The position numbers and the translations under genes were made by a program. Below the pieces are notes generated by a model. It saw only the letters and a list, made by a program, of their open reading frames with translations, did not search any database and was not told the DNA's origin. A stretch of DNA of 64,000 nucleotides, taken from contig JAVBTA010000044.1 of NCBI GenBank assembly GCA_031556375.1, positions 14,562-78,561 of the forward strand, written 5' to 3'. The stretch comes from BNXB01 sp031556375 (GTDB lineage Bacteria; Bacteroidota; Bacteroidia; Bacteroidales; Azobacteroidaceae). Positions 29,300-36,525 of this stretch are shown piece after piece; within the stretch, counting starts at the first letter, position 1, and each line of letters starts with the position of its first letter.

Positions 29300-30376
29300 A
29301 TGATCAAAATAGGTATAACACACGGAGACATCAATGGAATAGGTTATGAAATGATCCTGAAAGTATTTTCAGATTCAAGGGTTACTGAACTTTTCACTCC
29401 TGTACTTTACGGTTCATCTAAAGTAGCAGCATATCATCGGAAAGCGATGGAAATTCAGAGTGTTAATTTGCATGCTATAGATCAGGCTTCAGATGCTCTT
29501 CCAAACCGTGTAAATATCATAAATTGTGTTAATGATGATGTAAAAGTCGAACTTGGCAAATATACTTCTGAATCAGGAGAAGCTGCGATATCATCATTAC
29601 AAAGAGCGACAGAAGACATTAACAATGGTGTTATTGATGCAATCATTACTTTGCCGGCAATTATCAATGACATACAAAAAGACGGTATCAAATATTCCGG
29701 ACAGACTGCATTAATAGAAACTGTCATCGGGAAACCCAAACAATCATTGGGAATATTAGTGAAAGACAGCCTGAGAATAGCCTTAGTTACAGGAAGTGTC
29801 CCCTTAACAGACGTTTCCAATCAGTTGACGGAAGAGCTTATATTCAAAAAACTTTCGGACTTGCAAAATAGCCTGATTCGCGATTTTGCAGTTTCTGCGC
29901 CACGTATCGCTGTATTATCCCTCAATCCTAATATTACTCCTGATAATCCGGGAAAAGAAGAAACAGAGCAAATTATTCCCGCTTTGGAGCGTGCATCTAA
30001 ATCAGGCATATTTTGCTTCGGACCTTATGCTTCCGATGAGTTCTTCGGTTCCGGAAGCTTTACCAAATTTGACGCAGTACTGGCAATGTATCATGATCAG
30101 GGATTGGTGCCTTTCAAAACACTTGCTGCTGAAGAAGGTGTCTACTTCAGCGCCGGACTTCCAATAGTCAGAACCGCCCCCAACCTGGGGCCTTCTTTCG
30201 ATATCGCCGGACAAAATATTGCTCCTGAACTCGCTTTGCTAAACTCGATTTACCTTGCAATCGATATCATCAAAAATAGAGAGACAGATGATGAAATTAA
30301 CGCAAATCCTCTCAAAAAACATTATTATGAGAAGGGTTCTGATAATGAAAAACTGGATTTGACTTCCGATAATTAA
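29300..30376 (+). CDS. pdxA: 4-hydroxythreonine-4-phosphate dehydrogenase
   Basis: A 358-residue cytoplasmic enzyme of pyridoxal phosphate synthesis that oxidises 4-phosphohydroxy-L-threonine with NAD. Family marks are IGITHGDINGIGYEM at the start, the SGQTALIE region, LNPNITPDNPGKEE, the metal/substrate segment YHDQGLVPFKTL, and the closing VRTAPNLGPSFDIAG motif. The order rlmN-pdxA with a 4-nt gap points to one transcript. A strong terminator follows. Confidence 0.96.
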   Translation: MIKIGITHGDINGIGYEMILKVFSDSRVTELFTPVLYGSSKVAAYHRKAMEIQSVNLHAIDQASDALPNRVNIINCVNDDVKVELGKYTSESGEAAISSLQRATEDINNGVIDAIITLPAIINDIQKDGIKYSGQTALIETVIGKPKQSLGILVKDSLRIALVTGSVPLTDVSNQLTEELIFKKLSDLQNSLIRDFAVSAPRIAVLSLNPNITPDNPGKEETEQIIPALERASKSGIFCFGPYASDEFFGSGSFTKFDAVLAMYHDQGLVPFKTLAAEEGVYFSAGLPIVRTAPNLGPSFDIAGQNIAPELALLNSIYLAIDIIKNRETDDEINANPLKKHYYEKGSDNEKLDLTSDN

Positions 30377-30468
30377 ATTATATTTCTTTTCGGAACTATT
30401 TTTTAATTTTAGAGGATAAGTTTCCAAAATAAACTAAAGTATTACAACATTTATAATAATTCTATAAT

Positions 30469-30502
30469 AAAAGGGCTGTCCAAAGTCGGATAGCCCCTTT
30501 AA
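30469..30502. terminator. Bidirectional terminator between pdxA and the SusCD locus
   Basis: Arms AAAAGGGCTGTCC and GGATAGCCCCTTT pair with one small bulge around a 6-nt loop, with A-rich and T-rich flanks, between two convergent genes. Confidence 0.75.
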
Positions 30503-30531
30503 TTTTATATTAATTTGATTTATAAAACCAA

Positions 30532-31314
30532 TTAGTTCATCGTAAACACCTCTTTGAATTCACCAAAGCTACCTGCACTCACAACAAATCGACCTGTCAT
30601 ATTAAATACTTTACCATTTTTGTTAGGTTGATTTAGAGATGCAGCTGTCGGCATCGTAAATGATGTCATTCCATATTGAGAGTCGACATACCCAGTCTGC
30701 TGAGTCGAAAATGAAATAGAATTATTCGCTGCTACAGAAAACATAATAGGAAAATTCTTTGTGTAACAATCCGGGAAACAATATACTGTAGCATCCTCTT
30801 GTGCCTGTTGGATTTCTTGCATCCAAGATTTTTCAAAAAATGCAGATGTAAAAGTTCCTGTTCCAATTTTCTTCCATGTAATCTTTCTTGACACATTGAC
30901 TAACACTGAATCAAGTGCAGATGGAGACTTTTGCTCCATATTATCAAGTTTCAGAACCAGAGAATAGGTCAAAGCCGGATTTAATTTATCAAGAGTCGCA
31001 TGCTTGATCTCTGCATAAGAAACAGTCTCACCTTCCTTAAAAGAAATTGTTGATGAATTCAATGAGAATAGTGTTGGAGATGTTGTCTTAAAAACGAGTG
31101 GCACATCTAATGCTCCAGCAGAACTTGAACGATTCATCGCAATCTTAATCACAGTTCCATCTTCAGGAGCTAAACTTAGATCATATCTTCCTGCTTGAAA
31201 TGAAACTTTTGATCCATCCAATGGATATGTCGCACCTTCCGGAGCCTCACATGAAATGAGAAGCAAGCAGAAAGAACACAAAATCAATTTTGATATAATA
31301 ATAATCTTATTCAT
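30532..31314 (-). CDS. SusCD-associated lipoprotein, beta-sandwich type
   Basis: A 260-residue lipoprotein (lipobox LLISC, Cys22). The mature half has Calx-beta/DUF4843-like strands: VSFQAGRYDLSL, VIKIAMNRSSSAGALDVPL, and a FKEGETVSYAEI turn; then a second beta domain from about residue 148 (KKIGTGTFTSAFF). It is the third gene after susC and susD on the minus strand (24 nt after susD), the place usually held by a surface glycan-binding protein. Ligand unknown. Confidence 0.85.
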   Translation of the reverse strand: MNKIIIISKLILCSFCLLLISCEAPEGATYPLDGSKVSFQAGRYDLSLAPEDGTVIKIAMNRSSSAGALDVPLVFKTTSPTLFSLNSSTISFKEGETVSYAEIKHATLDKLNPALTYSLVLKLDNMEQKSPSALDSVLVNVSRKITWKKIGTGTFTSAFFEKSWMQEIQQAQEDATVYCFPDCYTKNFPIMFSVAANNSISFSTQQTGYVDSQYGMTSFTMPTAASLNQPNKNGKVFNMTGRFVVSAGSFGEFKEVFTMN

Positions 31315-31338
31315 AATTCCTATTTTTAATTATTCTAA

Positions 31339-32817
31339 TTATGGGTTTTGATCTGCAGGATCAATTTCATTATTGTTGTCGATCTCTGTTTGAGGTATTT
31401 GATAAATAAATCTCCAATCTCCGGCATTCAGTTGAATTTTCTCAAGGTGATTAGAACCTTCATAAATACGATTAACACCTTTTTTCAATCTTAGATAATC
31501 GTAGAAAATAATACCTTCACCCCAACATTCGATTCTCTTTTGTAAGAAAACATCTTCTACACTTACTGAAGTTCTGTTCCAATCAGGATCTCTATTTTGC
31601 ATTAAGAGTTTCAGAACATCTGCAGCCTCAGTATTTTTATTTTGATGAGCTAAAGCCTCTGCTTCAATCAGATACATTTCTGCAGCACGCATATATACAT
31701 AATCTTCCAACCAACCTGTAACTTTCTTAAACTTCAAGTTAGAATAAATTGCAGCCTTCACTTCTGGTAATGAAGATGTATTATCAACAATCGATCCTGG
31801 AGCTTTAAATTGTTTACGACGAGCATCGTTTGCTCCAATTTGGTCGAACAAACGTTTATCGATAGCTTTATAAGCTCCAACAGCTCCACCATAACCTGCT
31901 TCAAATGTACTGATATGAGAGAAGAAAGAAGCAAACATTGTAGTAGTTTCACCTGTAATATCAGCTCCCCACATCCATTCTTTATTGTTTATGTCATTAA
32001 AACCGTCAACAGAACATTCATTTATATTCATTAAAGTATATCCCTGACGAGCCATATTTGCAAATTTTGCAGCATTTGCCCAATCTTCCATTACCAGATA
32101 AGATCTTGCTAATAAACCAGCGGCAGCACTTTTATCAATCATCGATTTGGCAGGTCTTTTATATCCTTCCATTAATTCGACAGATCTATTCAAGTCTTTT
32201 ATAATTCTATCATATACCTCCTGAACAGAAGCTCTTGCTAAAACAGATTCAGTATCATCCTGACTTGTCAGATAAATTGGCACACCTGGATCTTGCTCAT
32301 GTCCTTTGTATGTTTGTTGAAATCTTTGAATTGCAATCTGATAACCCAAAGCACGCAATGCCAAAGCTTGCCCAAGATAAGCTTTTAATATAGGGTTAGT
32401 AACATCCGGAGACAATTTATCAATAATTTCATTACTTTTAGAAATGATTGTATAAGCTGTTACCCAGGTTTGAGTAGGTCTACGATAAGTGGAGTTTCTA
32501 TTCTCAATTTGATAATCAAAATAAAAATAGTGATTCATCAATTGAGCAACATCCTCAGTCATCATATCCCCAGATAAACCAACTGACATATAACTGAAAA
32601 CATCATGAGATCCTTGATATTCAGTAGTATAAGCATATACTCCATTCAACATTCCTTCCAAGATTGAAGCGATTGCTTCCGGAGATGTTTCCCCAAGATC
32701 CTCAATCTGACCTTTTGTCGCAAACTGCGTAACATCATTGTTCAAAAATTCGTCCCCACAAGACAAAAACAGAAGCGAGCAGGAACATAAGATTGTTATT
32801 TTATATAAAAGTTTCAT
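31339..32817 (-). CDS. SusD/RagB-family lipoprotein (system 1)
   Basis: A 492-residue SusD-like lipoprotein (lipobox LFLSC, Cys20). Typical features are RPTQTWVTAYTIISKSNEII, the tetratricopeptide-like helices with ALALRALGYQIAIQRF, LIEAEALAHQNK, and the C-terminal ECWGEGIIFYDYLRLKKG and IPQTEIDNNNEI segments. It lies 11 nt after the SusC gene and should form the lid of that transporter. No enzyme gene is nearby, so the substrate is not indicated. Confidence 0.95.
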   Translation of the reverse strand: MKLLYKITILCSCSLLFLSCGDEFLNNDVTQFATKGQIEDLGETSPEAIASILEGMLNGVYAYTTEYQGSHDVFSYMSVGLSGDMMTEDVAQLMNHYFYFDYQIENRNSTYRRPTQTWVTAYTIISKSNEIIDKLSPDVTNPILKAYLGQALALRALGYQIAIQRFQQTYKGHEQDPGVPIYLTSQDDTESVLARASVQEVYDRIIKDLNRSVELMEGYKRPAKSMIDKSAAAGLLARSYLVMEDWANAAKFANMARQGYTLMNINECSVDGFNDINNKEWMWGADITGETTTMFASFFSHISTFEAGYGGAVGAYKAIDKRLFDQIGANDARRKQFKAPGSIVDNTSSLPEVKAAIYSNLKFKKVTGWLEDYVYMRAAEMYLIEAEALAHQNKNTEAADVLKLLMQNRDPDWNRTSVSVEDVFLQKRIECWGEGIIFYDYLRLKKGVNRIYEGSNHLEKIQLNAGDWRFIYQIPQTEIDNNNEIDPADQNP

Positions 32818-32828
32818 CTTCTTAAATT

Positions 32829-35800
32829 TTAGAAATTAATATTCAAACCGAACGAGGTGCTTCTCATAGCGCTATATGCATAAGTAGAATTTCCATCAAC
32901 ATATAACCTCGGGTCAAATCCTTTACGTGCAGAATTCAAATATAATTCATCTGCAGCCAGATAGAATCGTACACTTTCAACTCCTAATTTACTTGCAACC
33001 CGTTTTGACAGAGTATATCCCAAGGTAACATTTTGTAAACTAAAATATGAACGGCTTGTTAAGAAACGATCTGATTGAGCATTTTGATTCTGAAGTCCAA
33101 ATTGTAATCTTGGAACATCAGTTATCTGACCTGGAGTAGTCCATCTTCTTGCTTCAACATCTTTATGGATTCCACCACCAGGAGAAACCATATTGTTCAT
33201 TGATGATGAATATTGAGAATCGTAGGTGTAACCTCCAATGGCATAAGAAGCATCCATAGAAAAGTCAAATCCTTTCCAACTCAATGAAGTATTCACTCCG
33301 CCATAATAATCATTGAGAGCATGTTTGCCATTTTCATAAAGAGTTGCCTTTGCATAATCAGATGTAACAGTGCGACCGGTAACAACACCGTCTTTGTCCT
33401 TAACATCAGTATACCACAAAGAAGAACCTGTTGCTGGATCAACTCCGGCATATTCATTAAAGTAATAATCAAAAATTGAATTTCCTACTTTATAATAGTA
33501 CCAACCATTACGATATCCTTTACCATTGATATCTCTATCTTTAGGAAGCTTCAATATTTTGTTTGTCAATGAAGTAATATTACCTCCTATTGTCCAAACC
33601 AATTCATCATTTTTGATTACATCATAGTTTAACTCAAGCTCAACGCCATAGTTTTTCATACTGATTGTATTTTCCCAAATCCAAGTAGGAGCACCCATAG
33701 ACGGCGGTAATGGTTTTTGATATAACAAGTCAGATGTCTTTTTAACATAATACTCAATATTTCCTCTTAATCTGTTGAAGAAAGAAAATTCAACACCTGC
33801 ATTCAGGTTACCACTGGCCTCCCAACGCAAATTAGGATTACCTCTATATACATATGAAATACCGATTTCTCCATCTTGAGGAACCACTGTATATTGATCA
33901 TCATAAGCATTATTTCTTCCAATTCTATCATTACCTTGAACTCCATAACTAGCTTTCAGTTTCAAGTCATCAATCCATTCCTGAGATTTTAAAAATCCTT
34001 CTTCACTAATTCTCCAAGATGCTCCTACTGACCAAAAATCACCCCAACGAGAATCCGGATGAAAGCGAGAAGAACCATCCATACGATAACTTGCTGATGC
34101 GTAATACTTGTCTGCATAGCCATATTGGATACGAGAAATGTAAGATTCCAAAGAATACTCACTTTTATAAGAAGTTGCATCCAACAAACGAGCAGCATTA
34201 ACCAATTCAGGATTATCTGGAATCAAGAAGTTTTCTTTTTGTGCTGCCATATAATAAGTTTGGTCTTTCTTGGATTCATGTCCTAACAGAACATCGAAAG
34301 AATGTTTATCAAAATTCCGTTTCCAGGTAAGCAATTGTTGGCTATTCAAACCGAAGAATTTGCCAGATGAACGGGTATTACGTCCACCAACATTCTTCGC
34401 ATCTCCAGCAATTGGGGTCTGATATGAGTTTTGGAAGTAAGAATTACTTTCAACACCAATATTCAACATCAATTTAAAATCTTTTAGGAAAGAAAATTCG
34501 GCGAAACCTAATGCGGTTGTATTGTCTGTATCTGAATCTCTCACATCGTTATTCAATGCAGATAATGGGTTGGTATTAGAACCATAAGGACGACTTCCCA
34601 TAGTTACCCCAAAATCATACATTTTATTGCCGAATTGGTCAAGCAGAGGTTGACCCGTTGATTGGTCGTATTGCCAAATTGGATAAATAGGAGCAATTCC
34701 CTGAGCAAACATAAATAAATTCGCATAACTACCTGCCCGGTCCGATGACCAAGGGCTATTCTGTAACACTTTCGCATAAGCAATATTAAATCCCGTTTTA
34801 AACCAGGGGGTAACAGTTTGTTCGATTTTTGCCCGACCGGTAAATCTTTGCAAATCCGAATTAGGGATATATGACTCATCTGTGAGGTAACCTGCAGACA
34901 TATAGTAGCTGGTATTGTCTCCTCCTCCACTGATTGTTATTACATCTTCATTTCTGAAACCTGTAGAGAACGGTTCTGTTAACCAATCATCATGATAAAG
35001 CAGTTTAGCATTTGGATTTAGTTTTCCATCGATTACAACTTCATTTCCAGGAAGATTACCGTAAGGATTATAACCACCTGTTCCATAGGCTGTTGTCGTC
35101 AAATTATTACTAGCCCATGCATTTGGATTCATATTTCCATCAGAAATGGCTCTATTACGCAAAGATTCCCATTCTAATTCTAAATAACGACCTGGGTCTG
35201 TGACCAGATCATAAGCTGGAATAGATTTCGTATTCGCACCAAAACGAGTTTCAAATGTGACTTTAGACTTTCCTTTTTGTCCTTTCTTAGTTGTAATCAA
35301 AACAACACCATTCGCCCCACGAGCCCCATACATTGAGTTCGCAGCCGCGTCTTTAAGAATTGTCATGGACTCAACGTCCATTGTATTTATTGCATTTAAT
35401 GAACCTTCATAAGGGACTCCGTCAATAACATAAAGGGGGGCCGAGTTGGCACTGATTGAGGCAAGTCCTCTAATTCTGATAGTAGAAGCACTTCCCGGCT
35501 GACCAGATAAGGTTGTAGCTTGAACTCCGGCAACTGCACCCTGTAAGGTTTTAGTAATATCCGAAGCCTGACGCTTTTCAATCGAAGAGGAGTTTACTAC
35601 AGATGCAGATCCTGTAAACGATTTTTTTGTTGCTGTACCATAAGCAATTACAATAACTTCATCTAACAAATTTGCCGCAACTTTCATTTGGACTCTGATT
35701 TCCGGTGCAACTTCAACTTCCTCATCTTCCATCCCTAAATACCTAACGATCAGAGCCTTGGACGATGTTGGAACGTCTAATACAAACTGTCCATCAATAT

Positions 35801-35963
35801 TTGTTACTGTACCAACCGCAGTATTCCCTTTTACCATCACAGATGCTCCAGCAATAGGTTCATCGCTCTCATCAAGAACAACTCCTTTTACTTTGGTAGT
35901 CTGCGCGATTGCCAGTCCCATGCTCAAGACGAAGCATGTCAACAATAAAGTCAATCTTTTCAT
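32829..35963 (-). CDS. SusC-family TonB-dependent receptor (system 1)
   Basis: A 1044-residue outer-membrane receptor. Signal peptide MKRLTLLLTCFVLSMGLAIA is followed at once by a carboxypeptidase-regulatory-like domain (KGVVLDESDEPIAGASV), a TonB box-like DEVIVIAYG, the plug (RIRGLASISANSAPLYVIDG, ILKDAAANSMYGARGANG) and the barrel to the terminal FGLNINF. There is no N-terminal STN domain, so signalling to an anti-sigma factor is not expected. Its 5' leader and signal-peptide codons are a near-perfect inverted copy of those of the divergent SusC at 36463. No TAnnTTTG element faces this gene in the intergenic region. Confidence 0.96.
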   Translation of the reverse strand: MKRLTLLLTCFVLSMGLAIAQTTKVKGVVLDESDEPIAGASVMVKGNTAVGTVTNIDGQFVLDVPTSSKALIVRYLGMEDEEVEVAPEIRVQMKVAANLLDEVIVIAYGTATKKSFTGSASVVNSSSIEKRQASDITKTLQGAVAGVQATTLSGQPGSASTIRIRGLASISANSAPLYVIDGVPYEGSLNAINTMDVESMTILKDAAANSMYGARGANGVVLITTKKGQKGKSKVTFETRFGANTKSIPAYDLVTDPGRYLELEWESLRNRAISDGNMNPNAWASNNLTTTAYGTGGYNPYGNLPGNEVVIDGKLNPNAKLLYHDDWLTEPFSTGFRNEDVITISGGGDNTSYYMSAGYLTDESYIPNSDLQRFTGRAKIEQTVTPWFKTGFNIAYAKVLQNSPWSSDRAGSYANLFMFAQGIAPIYPIWQYDQSTGQPLLDQFGNKMYDFGVTMGSRPYGSNTNPLSALNNDVRDSDTDNTTALGFAEFSFLKDFKLMLNIGVESNSYFQNSYQTPIAGDAKNVGGRNTRSSGKFFGLNSQQLLTWKRNFDKHSFDVLLGHESKKDQTYYMAAQKENFLIPDNPELVNAARLLDATSYKSEYSLESYISRIQYGYADKYYASASYRMDGSSRFHPDSRWGDFWSVGASWRISEEGFLKSQEWIDDLKLKASYGVQGNDRIGRNNAYDDQYTVVPQDGEIGISYVYRGNPNLRWEASGNLNAGVEFSFFNRLRGNIEYYVKKTSDLLYQKPLPPSMGAPTWIWENTISMKNYGVELELNYDVIKNDELVWTIGGNITSLTNKILKLPKDRDINGKGYRNGWYYYKVGNSIFDYYFNEYAGVDPATGSSLWYTDVKDKDGVVTGRTVTSDYAKATLYENGKHALNDYYGGVNTSLSWKGFDFSMDASYAIGGYTYDSQYSSSMNNMVSPGGGIHKDVEARRWTTPGQITDVPRLQFGLQNQNAQSDRFLTSRSYFSLQNVTLGYTLSKRVASKLGVESVRFYLAADELYLNSARKGFDPRLYVDGNSTYAYSAMRSTSFGLNINF

Positions 35964-36047
35964 AAATTTTACTTTAAATTAAAACTACTATACATTTCTC
36001 TTTTTGTGATATTTTTTGCTTTTTTGTCTAAAATATACGGTCGATTA
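35901..36047. repeat. Left arm of long inverted repeat (leader and signal-peptide codons of SusC 1)
   Basis: Read on the minus strand, this 147-bp stretch matches 36378-36525 with about 8 mismatches and one 1-nt indel by eye (about 94%). It begins with TAATCGACCGTAT at its inner end, runs through the 84-nt leader and stops at the signal-peptide cleavage codons, where similarity falls away. Confidence 0.85.
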
Positions 36048-36102
36048 ATTTCAACAATTCCATAGTTGATTTTTACGTTAATATTCAATATAGAGATTGA
36101 AA

Positions 36103-36261
36103 ATGAAGTATCTGATTTACGGTTTCGGGAAAGCTGTCAGGAAAAGGAAGAAGATAATGAAAATAATGTTAAATAAACAAATGTCAAAAAGTACTATGTC
36201 TCAAAAATTAAATGCACATTGTCTAACATTAAGTGAATTTATTAGAGAAACAAACCGTTAA
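36103..36261 (+). CDS. Possible small basic protein, 52 codons
   Basis: An ATG at 36103 opens a frame to TAA at 36259-36261. The product is Lys/Arg-rich in its first half (AVRKRKKIMK) and ends LTLSEFIRETNR. It lies in the spacer between the inverted arms, upstream of the right-facing promoter. No signal peptide, no clear promoter of its own and no recognised family; it may be a chance frame or a remnant of a larger gene. Confidence 0.25.
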   Translation: MKYLIYGFGKAVRKRKKIMKIMLNKQMSKSTMSQKLNAHCLTLSEFIRETNR

Positions 36262-36296
36262 ATATTTTCAGAAATCTTTATTGTTTTTTTGTTTTG

Positions 36297-36328
36297 TTTG
36301 CATTTTTTAAAAAAACAATTTATCTTTG
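36297..36328 (+). promoter_or_regulatory. Consensus promoter facing SusC 2
   Basis: TTTG (36297-36300) and TATCTTTG (36321-36328) are 20 nt apart, a full Bacteroidetes promoter. Predicted start near 36335 gives a leader of about 128 nt, including the whole 85-nt conserved block before the ATG at 36463. It sits inside the spacer, about 50 bp from the right arm. Confidence 0.8.
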
Positions 36329-36377
36329 TTGCGTATGTTTTCTTGTAAAATGAAAGTTGATATTATACTTGTGGTAA

Positions 36378-36525
36378 TAATCGACCGTATTTTCTAGACA
36401 AAAAAGCAAAAAATATCACAAAAAAGAGAAATGTATAGTAGATTTAATTTAAAGTAAAATTTATGAAAAGATTGACTTTATTATTGGCATGCTTCATCTT
36501 GAGCATGGGATTGGCAATCGCACAG
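36378..36525. repeat. Right arm of long inverted repeat (leader and signal-peptide codons of SusC 2)
   Basis: This is the inverted partner of 35901-36047. Differences in the leader are limited to about three substitutions and one extra A. In the 63 signal-peptide bases there are about five substitutions, against the left copy. Confidence 0.85.

Larger units (their letters stand above)
36048..36377. other. 330-bp spacer between inverted arms
   Basis: This AT-rich segment lies between the two arms. It contains one consensus promoter facing right (36297-36328) and a 52-codon open frame at 36103-36261. No TAnnTTTG is present on its minus strand. No recombinase site was recognised by name. Confidence 0.7.
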
